Below are positions 1 to 11,398 of a stretch of DNA of 64,000 bases, in pieces. Positions within the stretch are counted from its first letter, which is position 1. The number at the start of each line of letters is the position of its first letter. Origin of the DNA: Chelydra serpentina (Eukaryota > Chordata > Testudines > Chelydridae); contig JBAIAC010000023.1 in assembly GCA_037349315.1 (NCBI GenBank), positions 33,642,501 to 33,706,500 on the forward strand, read 5' to 3'. A program made the translations under genes and the position numbers. The notes beneath the pieces are model-generated. The model was not told where the DNA came from and made no database searches. It worked only from the letters and a program-made list of their open reading frames with translations.

Positions 1-717
1 ATTCATTACATTATGTCAATGATCCCTTGCTCTTACTAATGTACATGTACTAATATATACAAAGTCCAATAGTCACAAGAATTGATGAGAAAATCTATCA
101 TATACATCATTCATATGGATTTTAAAATTGCCCATCAATAATATTTTGCCATTACATAATACTAATACAGGCAAACGTTCTGAAAAATCAATAAAAAAAC
201 AGAATATGGGTTGGATGGCTAAAAGAAAAAAAGAAACAAGATATGAATGAATAAAAGACTTTCAGTGGTGTCTGCACACACCTAAAGGTAGAGTTTAAAA
301 TAACTGCTATATTGCCACCTTTCCCAGGACTTTGTGTGCGCTGTGAAGTTTATAATTCCTTAGATTTACCTGCTATAAAAACATGATCTTGTGTAATCTC
401 CTAGTAATGCCATACAGAGAATATAACTCCCCAGAAGTACACATTAATTTAGATCATATGCAGCCCATGGAGAGAGAAGGGAAGCAGTTGAAAGCTTTTG
501 ATCTGTGTAGTGGTGATTGGTTAAATATGTGACTTATAATTCTGCAGGTTTTGAATGGAGATGATTTTTTCTGCACATTTCCGGTCAATAAATTAAGCTA
601 GTTAGTGCCTCATCTTGGGAAGGGTTTAAGTAAGTTAGGGTTTATAGGCTTTCTTGAAGAAGGAAAGACTTGAAGGAAGAGAGGGTGGGGGCATGTCCAA
701 AGAGAGGGAGTTCAAGG
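1..717. other. AT-rich non-coding DNA
   Basis: No gene, RNA or repeat with clear ends was recognised. A purine-rich stretch lies at about 655-715. Confidence 0.5.
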
Positions 718-725
718 TGTATGGG

Positions 726-1132
726 TAGGGTCCTATCAAATTAACGGCCATGAAAAACATGGCAAGGACTGTGAAATCTGGTCTTCCCCATGAAATCTGG
801 TCTTTTGTGTACTTTTACTCTATACTATACAGATTTCACAGGGGAGACCAGAGTTTCTCAAACTGGAGGTCCAGATCCCAAAGGGGGTCATGGGAGGAGT
901 CGCAAGGTTATTGTAGAGGGCTGAAGGCAGCGCAGAGGTAAGGGTGGCAATACAGCAACCCCCTTACAGTAACCTTGTGGACCCCGCCCTCAGCTCCCTT
1001 TTTGGTCAGGACCCGTACAGTTACAACACTGAAATTTTAAATTTAAATATCTGAAATCATGACATTTACAATGTTTAAAATCCTATGAGCATGAAACTGA
1101 CCAAAATGGACTGTGAATTTGGTAGGGCCCTA
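726..1132. mobile_element. hAT-type MITE, 407 bp, with near-perfect 8-bp target duplication
   Basis: The ends are inverted: TAGGGTCCTATCAAATTAACGG at the left matches the reverse complement of GTGAATTTGGTAGGGCCCTA at the right. Flanks TGTATGGG (718-725) and TCTATGGG (1133-1140) match at 7 of 8 positions, as expected for hAT insertion. The inside has a repeated CTGTGAAATCTGGTCTTCCC motif and no transposase. The small frame at 750-941 is inside it and is not a gene. Confidence 0.8.
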
Positions 1133-1140
1133 TCTATGGG

Positions 1141-2108
1141 GTGTCTTGGGAGAAAAGGGTGGTTAGTCAGATGACTTGGAAGAAATGAAGTATGGTAGGG
1201 AAAGCAGTGAAAAGAGATGAGAGCAGAGAAGTAGTAGGAGACAAGTTGGCCAAAGCTTTGGAGGCCGATTTCGTCTAGACTGTGAGGGGAAGCCAAAGTA
1301 GTGATTTGAAGAGGAGCTTGGTGTGTCTAAAGCAGCAAACTTGCAGATGGTTTTTGTAGCACCAATTTTGAACAGGCTCAGAGGAGTTGTGAAGGAGGCA
1401 GATGGGAGCCTACCAGGTCAGAGATGACTGGTTGCTGTAGATGAGGTGTAAATAATCAGAGCCTCAACAGGGGTTTTGTCACAGAGAATGAAGAACAATG
1501 GGCAGATTTTTGAGAAATTGTATAAGAAGAAATGCCAGGATTTAGCAACCCTTCTTAGCCTCACATCCACCCATTACCCAACTTTTTAAAGTGACACAAT
1601 TCTGTGGTGGTTGCTGAGCTGTTCAGTGAAACCTGGGTGCTCTCCTGCCATCTGGTTGCTCCTTCTATGAAATGTCCTGGAGGAATATTAACTACACAGT
1701 ATGTCTTCTCCACAGACACTGGAGAAGTTACATGTATCCTTTGGCGATCTAGAAAAGGAAACTCAGTTATGAATAACTCACAGAATGGGGAGGAGGATTC
1801 ATTTATTTCATTTTAACTTTGTTTTCTGCGATTTCTGAGTGGGGCAGTGCTCCAAAGTTATTGGCTGGCCCTCACCAAGTTCAGAGCGTCAATAAAGAGG
1901 CTGGTGTTTGGTGGGTACCTATGGGCACCCAGCTGGGTATCTTCAGTTTTTCCTATATCTGTTTTTAAACACTTTTGTTAAAATCTAGAAATATTAAAAG
2001 TAACAATTAGAGACTAGCTCCTTTTTTCCACCTTCCATAATAATAGTGTTTTGGCTCTTGGTTGCTTGGTGTTTTAGGCCTACATTTTAAAATTGCAATA
2101 CCTAAATG
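1141..2108. other. Non-coding DNA
   Basis: I see no coding signal or recognisable repeat. The frame at 1604-1816 shows no domain or splice context. Confidence 0.45.
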
Positions 2109-2205
2109 ATTTAGGAGCCTAAATTTCATTTTCATAAGACCTATCTCATTGAAAGTCACTAAAGCACCTGGGTCATTTTTGAAACTGAGATTTAGGCTCC
2201 TAAAT
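2109..2205. repeat. Foldback repeat with palindromic ends
   Basis: ATTTAGGAGCCTAAATTT at the left and ATTTAGGCTCCTAAAT at the right are each nearly self-complementary and also complement each other. The TTAGGAGCCTAA motif recurs in the repeats at 6059 and 27440. It is probably a decayed MITE; the family is not named. Confidence 0.4.
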
Positions 2206-3810
2206 CAGCTGTTGCAGGATTGAACAGAGCAACTCCTAAATACCTGTAAAAATCTGGGCCTTGGTCAAATTGGTGGCATGTGATTGGCGGATATTCATAA
2301 ATTAACTTGGTTTACAGAATCTATTTCTGGGTTTGAAACTTTTTTCCCAGTGCCTCATTGAGAAGAATACAACAGAAATCTTATTTCACAGTGAGGGCAA
2401 TATGTGATGTTATTTTCTCCGCCAATTCTGTAACACCTGTGTTTTCAACTGTAGTGAAAGAGTTAAATTACACAGTTTGTGGGTGCGTCTAGGGCCATGG
2501 GATATTGAAACTGAATTCTGTGTTATTAGTGCATACTAGGTTAAATGCATACAGGTTAAAATTGTTCCAGTGCTGCAGAAATACCACAGAATTCACTGTG
2601 TACTGCCACCATATGCTCTCCTCCTTGCCATAGACATAGAGATTAGATCTGCCACTGAATTCCATTGGGGGCTGTGTGCAGGTAAGGAGAATAAAAGCTT
2701 ATCAAATTTATGGGCACCTTTAAACCTTGCCTGAAGCTATAGGCACACTCGAATCTTGAACGTATGTGCTGTGCTTGATTAATGTCAATATTTTAAAATG
2801 AGACAGATTTGTTAAAAATCTATAATTTTCAGTATTACAGAGAGAAGGGAGAGCCTCTGCTAACAGAACATGAGATGTTAATGACTTCTCTGAAACAGGC
2901 TTAACTCTGGATGCTTGGGAGCTTCTGAGCATGTGTTTCTGGTTAATGTTTTAATATGTTGGCATTTCAGAATTCAAAGGGTTACTTCCCCCACTGGTCC
3001 CACTCATCCATCCTGAATGGTCATCTTTCATTCTCCTGCCGTGGCCTCAGTAGCAAAAATGATATTTCAATAGGAGGGAAGCATATGTCTGAATTTAAAT
3101 ATGCAAAGGAGGCTAAATCAATTTTAAAAAGTAACAAAAACTAAAAAAAGGTTTCAAAAACAATGGAAGGCAAATAGTCGTAAATATATGAAGCCCAGGT
3201 AGTGCTTTTTCAAGTAAAATGGGTATGAATAGCTACTATTTCATACCAGTGTATGTTTATATGAAATAATATTTGTGTATATACAAAATACGTATATTGT
3301 GCACTTTTTTCTTTTAGATGTAACTTATATCTGCATAATTTCATACATTTGTGTGAATGTGTACACAAGTGAAATTAAGTGATGTGCACCTAAATTTGTT
3401 TGCATGAAATAATATTCTTATGTATATGCAAAAGATATATATATTACAAGCATGTGCAGAATTTTTTTCCTTTGAATGAATACTTTGTAAAAATCCAGTA
3501 CAGCTTTTTAAACCTAAAAAAGTTTTTAAATCGTCCTTTATTGTGTAGCTTTTGCACTATTAAAGTTATTCATTGTCCAGAGACATGGTTAATTAAGAAG
3601 GCTGAACAGCCTCCTAAAATTGAACTTATGTAAGCAGATGGCTGTCTATGAGAGTACGATCTCTTGCCATTCAGCTGTTGACCACTAGGGGTATCTTTGT
3701 ACTATTTTTCATCCAACAGCAATTTGTAGTTGAAACCTATAATAGGGGAAAACCAAGGTTCTCGGCATTTTTTTTAGCGAGCAGTGCATCCAGGATCCAA
3801 AAAAGATTTT
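2206..3810. other. AT-rich non-coding DNA
   Basis: No coding or structural signal is recognised here. Confidence 0.4.
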
Positions 3811-3847
3811 AAAAAAAAGAAAAGAAAAGAAAAGAAACACACACACA
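3811..3847. repeat. A-rich (AAAAG)n plus short (AC)n tract
   Basis: Simple-sequence DNA: A-run, four AAAAG units, then ACACACACACA. It lies just before the candidate promoter region. Confidence 0.85.
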
Positions 3848-3899
3848 ACCTCCTTCAGTCACCCAACAGTGCTCTGAAATCACACAACTGGACATCAAG

Positions 3900-4247
3900 C
3901 AAAGGGGATTCATCTGGAGGGCAATTTCAGATCGAGATAAATCTATTGGATTAGTAGGATTATCTGATTGCAGCTGAAAAGAAGTAACGTTTGATCATTT
4001 CTATTTCTTGCCTGATGGTCGGATTTAAATGGAGGTGGCTTGCTACACAGGATGATGAATTCCGGATGGGGATTTTTTCGCCCCAATCTTGGGCGAGGGA
4101 AAAAAAATTATATAAATCGATACAATTTGGAAGTGTCCGGGGGATGATTTAAAAACCTGGGGGATTCCAGCTGCTTTAGAAAGGGGATCACGACTCGAAT
4201 CCAGTGAATTACAGTTTTAGCTGGGATTGCAAAAAGCCACTGTGAAA
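3900..4247 (+). promoter_or_regulatory. Candidate upstream promoter and non-coding 5' exon of NLGN1
   Basis: A TATATAAA box lies at 4109-4116, followed by about 130 bp with several CpGs in an otherwise CpG-poor window. The stretch ends in ATG|GTAAAT at about 4247-4248, an acceptable splice donor. It lies about 13.5 kb before the first coding exon on the same strand. NLGN1 genes are known to have non-coding first exons. Which transcript, if any, uses this start cannot be told from sequence. It could also be a conserved regulatory element. Confidence 0.35.
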
Positions 4248-5050
4248 TGGTAAATACTTTGCTGCTTTTCAACGTTGTGATGTTTGCAGTGCGGTGTGAT
4301 AGAAACTGACCCCTCGAATTATTTGGGGGGGGGGGGAGGGCGAGCGGGGGAATCAATGTGGTGCCCTTGTCTGTCTGTGTGAGTGTTTGATGAGGGGTTA
4401 AATCTCGGCTTCTGTTATTGGGGTGGGCGAGGGCGGATCTGTTACTGCTACAATAAGAAGGGGATGCCATCAGGGGCTTCTCTGCTTAGGGGTGCAGGGA
4501 TAGTGAGTCCATAGGCATGTTGCACAGCTGCCAAACGGTCAGTGCTTGCCTCTCCCCCGACTTGCAAAACATTCGTGCGTGTGTGCAAAGGATTGGCATT
4601 TTAGCTTCTGCAACTTCGCCTGAAAGACAGGGCTTGGGGTGGATTCCTATCTTGTAGATTTCTTGCCTGTGTAACTTACAAGAGCAAGCCTCGATGCCAG
4701 GAAGGAGCCGGATGCAGGGATCGCCCCAGTGTTTGCCCTGCTGCGGCTTGGGGAAATCTTTGCAGGGGGATTTGGCCGCGTACAGGGAGAGAGACGCACG
4801 GAAGGCAGCGCTAGAACTAGGGTACGCTATGTGTTTGGATCCTCTCCTTTGCAATGGCACGCATTGCTCTCCCTAATGCAGCCAGAGCTAACTTTATTTT
4901 CCCCTCCCTCTTTAAATAAGTAGATGCTCCAGCTTGATTTTTGCCCATGCACTGAACTGTTGGGTGCATCCTGCAACCCCGAGTTGCATTTCTGATGCAT
5001 CAGGACAATAAAATGCCTCCTGCTAGGCTGCCGTGCCTGATGGAAGGATG
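4248..5050. other. GC-richer flank of the candidate promoter
   Basis: CpGs are more frequent here than elsewhere, with GGGCGAGCG at about 4339, CCGCGTAC at about 4776 and a 12-G run (4325-4336). The density is below that of a classical CpG island. Open frames on both strands overlap one another and show no domain, so I do not call a gene. Confidence 0.3.
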
Positions 5051-5053
5051 ATT

Positions 5054-5074
5054 CCCCCCCCCCCCCCCCCCCCC
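5054..5074. repeat. Poly-C homopolymer, 21 C
   Basis: An uninterrupted C run after GGATGATT. Length may be unstable in assembly. Confidence 0.95.
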
Positions 5075-6058
5075 GCTTCAGACATCATCTTGCATCTGAA
5101 TCCTGGGTGTTCAGGACTCCTTCTTCCTCTTTCTCTCCCACTGGAAAATGCACTAGAGCCTCATCTTGATTTGCAGAAGAAAAATCAATTTTCTGCAGGT
5201 TTAATGAAAATTAATCAGTCAGATTACTTAATATGAATTGACTTCTCATTAAACCTAGAAGTTACCTTGGAATCAGGAGAAAGGGTGTTTATCTCATATC
5301 TTTTTGAGGGTGCATATGGTTCCAAAGCAATTACATTAGAATAATTGTTTTATTTAAACAAAACAGTGGTTGAGTAAACTCTGGCATTCTTGCGGCAGCA
5401 AGTACCATGATCAGATGAAACCATTCCCCCCCTTCTCAATTTAGTGATCTGATTTAGGGGTTATATTTTTAGTTTGGTTTGTTTTTTAGTTTTAAGAACT
5501 GTGACATTAACATGCATTCATATAAAATGGACACACCTTGTGCCTGCAATAAATATCAAATACCATGTGTTTAGCACTCTTAAATGTCTCATGAATGTGA
5601 AATGAAACCGCTCCCTGTAGCATGAACTCAAGCAAGTTATTTCAGCAAACATTTTTCAGGCAGTGCCTTCCACTGAAGACATTTGCATTTCTACAGATGC
5701 ATTTGAGACCTGCCTGTACCAGTAAGTATGGACAGGTGATTCACATTAGAAAACATTTATTTGTGAACATACTGAAAACAAATTTTCAGGGACCTCTAAA
5801 CACTTGGTTGCTTGTTGTTTTTTTATTTTGTTTCGTTTTACAGTAGGGGCATTTTGGTGTATTTAGAGATTGATTATTGGTGAACGAGGAACACTATGAG
5901 CTCTTCAGACTTCCTTTTACTCTTTTCTTGGTGCTTAATTCAAATAAAGGAAACTTATGAAATAGCACAAGCCTTATAAATGGTGCAAGACGGCCATTTA
6001 CCTTATCCACATGCATGAAACACATGTAAAAACATGGGCCATAATATTAACATCTGGG
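5075..6058. other. Non-coding DNA
   Basis: No gene, RNA or dated repeat was recognised. The small frames here lack domains. Confidence 0.4.
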
Positions 6059-6191
6059 TAGCTAAAGCTAAGCTCCTAAATTCATATTTAAAGTGGCCTG
6101 CTTTTGTGAAATTTTGTGTGGGTTCAGCACCTCTGAAAAATCAATCCATTTCTTTTTATTTTTATATGTGGATTTAGGAGCTTAGAGTTAG
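6059..6191. repeat. Foldback MITE-like repeat
   Basis: The left end, CTAAAGCTAAGCTCCTAAAT, is complemented by the right end (ATTTAGGAGCTTAGAGTTAG) over about 25 bp. The core GTGGCCTG...CAGCACCTCTGAAAAATCA is shared with 20035-20215, so the two belong to one family. Confidence 0.5.
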
Positions 6192-9100
6192 TCACCTTTG
6201 AAAATGTTGGCCTTGTAACTTTTTTTTTCCAGAGTATTTCCCTGATATAAAGTTTACTCTTTTCTCACCTTAGTTACCTTTGATGAATGTCACCAGCTTT
6301 CTTAGAGGAAAGCAGTAGACTGCAGTAACGTTCTAAATTAATGGCTTTTTTGCAGTAAAAGATGAGGGAAACGTAGATACATATGAAGAGAAAAAGGTCA
6401 TTCTCTTATTCTATGATATGTCATGCAGAATGTGACTGGAAGGAAGGATGAGCCTCAACATAATCATGCTAAGTGGGCTGAGAAGCAGCATTTGGTGGAA
6501 CACCTCCCTTTTGGGTGACATATGGAAGCAGCAAAGGAAGCTAGTGAAGGCAATACAGACTGCTTATGACAATACTGTTACGTGGAAATGAACAAGAAGG
6601 TTGGGCTGAAACTGATTTGGGATATTTTTACCCCATCCTAGCAAAAAAGATAATATCCTGGCTGTTAACACTCTTAACAAAGTGGGCATGCTCAGGATTA
6701 TATGGCTGGAGTTGGAGCAGTCTGTCGAGGAGGGTAATTTAAAGAGCAGGATAGAGTAGGAATTTGATAAATTCATTTGAGTGTGGATGGAAGACTTGGG
6801 GATGGTGCTAATTTTATTTGTATCAATTTGCATATTTCATAACCACTGACTCATACATAAGCACACACTACACTATTGTTAGACTGGAGTGGGGGGAAGA
6901 GAGAAGCAGCAGCAGCTGAGAGATGAATTTAGTTTATAGACATCCCTTTCTTTATTAATAGATATATTCTCTACTAATAGATATGTAGATCTGTATCATG
7001 GATCTCCGGCCTGCTTTGAATCACTTGTTTGTTGCTGTATTTGTGAGTTTTTTAATCACATGGAAGGAAACCATTTAAAAATTAAATACTGAAAAAGGAT
7101 GATGAGCATAATACAGTCATTCTCTCAATGTGGATAATGAAAAGGCCACACATTGTCAAATGCTCATTAGAAAGTGTTGCAGAAGATATTTTTAAAATGT
7201 ACGTGCAGGAATAATTGTGATAAAATCTGTTCTGGTATATAGTACTATGTCCATTACTTACCAGTATCCTAAAATTCCCTATAATTGTGGGGTACAGATA
7301 GTCAAAAGACAAAAATGTGTAATCTTCAGATGTTGACTGAAGATTAAATGTTTTTGTATTTTTTACATCAATATATTCCATTTATGTATTTTGTGAAGAA
7401 ATGCATTTAGACACATAAGAGAACATGCATTTTTACTGTGATGCGTTGGTATTTGTTGCAGAAGAGCTTGTTATCAAAGAGAGGGAGAAAGTTAATAGAC
7501 AGTGAAAGAGAGCTGGTTGGGAAAACTTCAGGAACCATTGCACGTTGAAAGCACATCCTGTAACTTTAGTGACAAGTGATGGCATCACATTCCCCACAAT
7601 CACTATTGGTATTACAGGGGGGAATCCTGCTAACTTTAGTTACTCAGCTTTGTATTTACACCTGCCTCTGAAGACCCACATGTTTTCCAACAGACTTTGC
7701 TTTTCATAATTATCAATTGATTAACTAATGTCTATGATGTGTGTCACGTTTCATGCAGAGACGTAATGGGTGTATTTGCTTAGGTTTGTTAAGTTTTTCT
7801 GTGCACCCTCTATAATAAATCAGTTTTTACCTAAAGAATGTTAAAGGGACACTGCCTACATAAAAATCATGGGGTGGATTCTCGATGAAAATGGAACCAC
7901 AACAATTCACACCAATCTGGGGATCTGGCCTCTTACTTATGTCTAAACATTTTTTGCCACTGTTACAAGTAAAAGGTTAGGTTACTATGAATGAAAGTAT
8001 TTAGAGAATTACCCTACCCACTTTTTAAGTTTCTTTACTTTGTGTATATAACACTTTCTGTATAATCAATTTCACTGTAGCCTCTGAATCTGTTAGTCAG
8101 TTTCCATTGGTGTTTGCTTGGATGTTTCACACAGAAAGAGGGAAGAAAAACCATCTTTAAAATTGGGAATGTGTGATTTAAAACCATAGAAGTGGTGTAG
8201 GGGGACACAGTTTGTGGGCGGGGGCAAGATGACTATATTTGACGTTTACTGTGTTCTATTAATTGAACAATGAATGTAAAGGGCAGAAGGTTTTTTTTTT
8301 AATTTTTCCTAGAAATGTTCCAAAATGGACCTTTGTAAAGATGGCATTAGCATACTTGTTGAACTGGTTGTAATGAGTTAATGAGGGAAACAGGTTGGCA
8401 TTGCACTTTGTACTTGAATTGTCCGTTTTAGTGATTTAGAAAAGAATAGCTCAATATTTACATGCCTGGTTATATGGAAAGCTGCAGGAGTTGAATTCCA
8501 GTCATTTTGTAATGATAGATGCTTTTTTAAAAAAAAAAGCTTATTTGTTTAATTGAAAGTGGAAAATGTAATTTTCCCATAGGATTAATCCACATATTAG
8601 TAATAGTGTGCAACTCTATAACAATTACATCTAAGTGGAATAATACAATATAAAACAAAATGAAGGTTTTTAGTTCTTGATCCCACCAATGTAACTTCGT
8701 TGAAGTCAGTGGAGTTACTCCTGTTTTACGCCTGGTGTGAGAGGAGAATAAGGTCCTGAAATTGTTGTATCAAGAGAACTGAAGCATCCTGGTTTCAAAG
8801 TATTTCTTACTGCAGGAATCATGGCCAACGTGATCATAAGGAGACCTGAGACTAGGTTGCTGTAACTTAATTAGGTATCTTTCTTCACCCAGGTAGCAAA
8901 GGACAAGGAAAACAGGACACCCAGCTGAATAACAGGCGCTAAAGATGAAGTCAGATGGAAAGAGTAAATCACTGCAGATATTTAACAGTATTCTACACTA
9001 AGCTTTTGAGAAATTTTATTTTAATTTTTTTACAAGAGTAAAGATAGTCTCTTCTATGTCTATTTCATGTAAGAGAAAAATCTCCAGTCTGTGGCACAAC

Positions 9101-9889
9101 ACTTTACTGCTGCCATTACTGCAGACTTTATAGATCAGAGATGTGTCAGCAAGTTAGCTTTAGCTGTAATGTTTTTTTGTGTGAAACCTTATGGGCCTTG
9201 CAGCCACTTTCTCATACTGACACTCATAAAACGTTCAAGTTCTCATATTTATTATTTAGTTTTCTTCCTTTATAAAGCAGTGGAGCACTTCAGTATATGA
9301 ACGTGAAGTCAAAAGTGACAGGCAAGCATGAATAGGACTTAATGAGTTTTAATAATATACATATTAGAGACTGCTAAAGAAAGTTTAATTAAGAAAAACA
9401 AGCTAAGCATGAAATTCATTTTAGAGCAAATACAAATGAAGTTACAGCTACAGATGCAGAATCAAAAACCAGAATGATACATCACAGGAAATGGAATCCT
9501 AAACTAGATGATACGTCCATTTAATACTAATACTAAATGTAGTGTGTATTCTACAGTGCTGTAAGTGTGGCAACAGCACACAAAACCCCCTTGCTCTAGA
9601 TTTTAAACTATAATTAGCAGTGACAGCTTCGTGTGAAGCAAAGTTATATTTTGGATTCTGTCTTTCCTAAGATAAACGTAATGAACTTGTTTCAGATCTC
9701 AGTTACATTGATGGAATTGAGATCTGATTCTGGGCTAATGATATCAATGTTTCCTTTTTTGGTGTAGCACACATATATATACACTGTATTTATTTGTGTA
9801 CTGAATTGAAAAAGCTATTGATCTAGCTCCACAAACATGGACTTGGAATGCTTTGGTAGTGATACCATGTGGTGCTGCTATGGAAGAAC
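6192..9889. other. AT-rich non-coding DNA
   Basis: No coding signal is visible. A segment at about 8680-8760 resembles a widespread degraded sauropsid repeat (motif GAAGTCAGTGGAGTTACTCC), too worn to place. Confidence 0.4.
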
Positions 9890-10042
9890 AATCCATAGCC
9901 AAGTATCAGAGGGGTAGTCGTGTTAGTCTGGATCTGTAAAAGCGGCAAAGAGTCCTGTGGCATCTTATAGACTAACAGACATATTGGAGCATAAGCTTTT
10001 GTGGGTGAATACCCACTTCTTCAGATGCATCTTCAGATGCAT

Positions 10043-10080
10043 CTGAAGAAGTGGGTATTCACCCACGAAAGCTTATGCTC
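10043..10080 (+). ncRNA. Hammerhead-ribozyme-like core
   Basis: CUGAAGA (10043-10049) fits the CUGANGA box. Helix II has 6 bp (10051-10056 with 10061-10066) and loop AUUC. GAAA follows at 10067-10070. Helix III is 3 bp (70-72 with 77-79) with loop UUAU, and C10080 is the NUH position. One unpaired A (10050) sits at the base of helix II, which the classical core lacks. The opposite-strand copy (9997-10024) has GAAA changed to AAAA. Helix I would have to form with flanking DNA now separated by the LTR, so this copy is probably inactive. Confidence 0.5.
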
Positions 10081-11210
10081 TGAAGGACATAAATTCCACA
10101 CCATGTAGAGGTTAAGCATAGGAGTTTATTACGTACAGCGCTGCCGGAGTGTCACCTTACTTATTAGGCGAAGAGACACTGCCAATTAATTGATTACAAT
10201 GGAATATATGGATTTTCCATGGGCAGGGAAAGCGACGAGGTGGGCAGTTCGCACACCGGGATAGGCTAGCAGCAAGACAAGATAAGCACATTAGCCCAAT
10301 AGTTAAAAGGTTACATAATGTCTCCGCCCATGGTCTCAAGTTCACAAATTAACATTTAATTAGTACTTTAATAAAATGTATTAGTAACATATATGTATAT
10401 GTTGAATTCAATTTGGGGTCCATAGGAATGAAGTAGCCCCTCTGATCATTTAACAGATGCATTCCTAGGGATTAAAGCAAAAACAGTGAAAAGTATATGA
10501 TAATAAGAATTGCTTTCTTTGTGTGTTAAGGCAGGCTTGGTCCCTGAAAAAAACAGGTGGGAGGCCTTATCTTTATACTGACATGCCAAACCTTCATAAT
10601 CTCAAGGTTGGTCTGTGGAAAGATCTTCTCCCGCCAGAAAAAATTAACACAACAGGAACAGGAGGCCTTTGTCCCACATTTGCAACTTTAGAGAAAATAC
10701 AATTATTTAGTTATTGCTTCAACATCTGGCATATTGCTGACTAGACTTAGGCTAGGTCTACACTACCCCCCCCTATCGAACTAAGGTACGCAACTTCAGC
10801 TACGTGAATAACGTAGCTGAAGTCGCAGTACCTTAGTTCGAATGAAAAAGCACTTACCCGGGGTCCACACGCGGCGCGCAGGCTCCCCCGTCGACTCCGC
10901 CTACTCCGTTCGTCGAGCTGGAGTACCAGCGTCGACAACGGAGCACTTCCTGGTTCGATTTATCGCGTCTTGACAAGACGCGATAAATCGAACCCAGAAC
11001 ATCGATCCGACGCGTTCGACAGACGCGTAAGTATAGACGTACCCTTAAACAAACAAAGCGAGGCTATCTCTTGTTTATTTTGTTTTCTTTTAGCTAATCA
11101 CTAAGGCCTCTGGCCTCTTGGCCAAACTCTGGACTTTTGGGCCTCTAAAAGTTGACACAAATCCAGATGCCAAATTGTTATATAAGCAGCACATGGATTT
11201 TAACCCTCCA
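10081..11210 (-). mobile_element. Solo LTR of an endogenous retrovirus or related LTR element
   Basis: It begins TGAAGG and ends CCTCCA (TG...CA) and is flanked by 5-bp duplications TGCTC (10076-10080 and 11211-11215). On the minus strand AATAAA lies about 50 bp from the 3' end, as in an R/U5 region, which sets the orientation. Without the nested MITE it is about 830 bp. No gag, pol or env remnant is present, so it is a recombined solo LTR. Five-bp duplications fit Class III ERVs or Gypsy-type elements. The two short frames here are not genes. Confidence 0.75.
10750..11044. mobile_element. PIF/Harbinger-like MITE, copy 1 (295 bp), nested in the LTR
   Basis: It is flanked by TTA on both sides (10747-10749, 11045-11047). 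The ends GGCTAGGTCTACACT and AGTATAGACGTACCC are inverted repeats (12 of 15). A long hairpin (ACTTCAGCTACGTGAATAACGTAGCTGAAGT) lies near the left and a GACGCGATAAATCGA hairpin near the right. There is no transposase. TWA duplications are typical of PIF/Harbinger. It resembles the Chompy-type MITEs reported from crocodilians, but that name is tentative. Confidence 0.85.
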
Positions 11211-11278
11211 TGCTCCAATACATCTGTTAGTCTATAAGGTGCCACAGGAATCCATAGCCAGAATCTCTACACATACTA

Positions 11279-11398
11279 GGGTGACCAGACAGCCAGTGTG
11301 AAAAATCGGGAGAGGGGGTGGGGGGTAATAGGAGCCTATATACGAAAAAGACCCAAAAATCGGGACTGTCCCTATAAAATCGGGACATCTGGTCCCCC
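11279..11398. mobile_element. Short MITE, 120 bp, terminal GGGTGACCAGA
   Basis: GGGTGACCAGA at the left is matched by TCTGGTCCCCC at the right, with AAAAATCGGGA repeats inside. It is flanked by CTA/CTA or TA/TA; the family cannot be fixed. Confidence 0.7.

Larger units (their letters stand above)
9902..11248. mobile_element. Foldback (inverted) terminal-repeat element with 12-bp target duplication, split by a solo LTR
   Basis: AATCCATAGCCA occurs at 9890-9901 and again at 11249-11260 and marks the insertion. The left arm (9902 to about 10030) contains GTGTTAGTCTGGATCTGTAAAA and ends in a hairpin region. The right arm is its inverted copy: 10033-10080, then 11211-11248 after the inserted LTR. 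The same repeat occurs at 22991-23214 and, as a fragment, at 58864. The centre carries a hammerhead-like core. I read it as an inverted pair of Penelope-like terminal repeats; a SINE is the alternative. Confidence 0.75.

Noticed and set aside
4300..4900. CpG island
   Set aside because: CpGs are only moderately enriched and long stretches are GC-poor; kept only as a candidate promoter flank.
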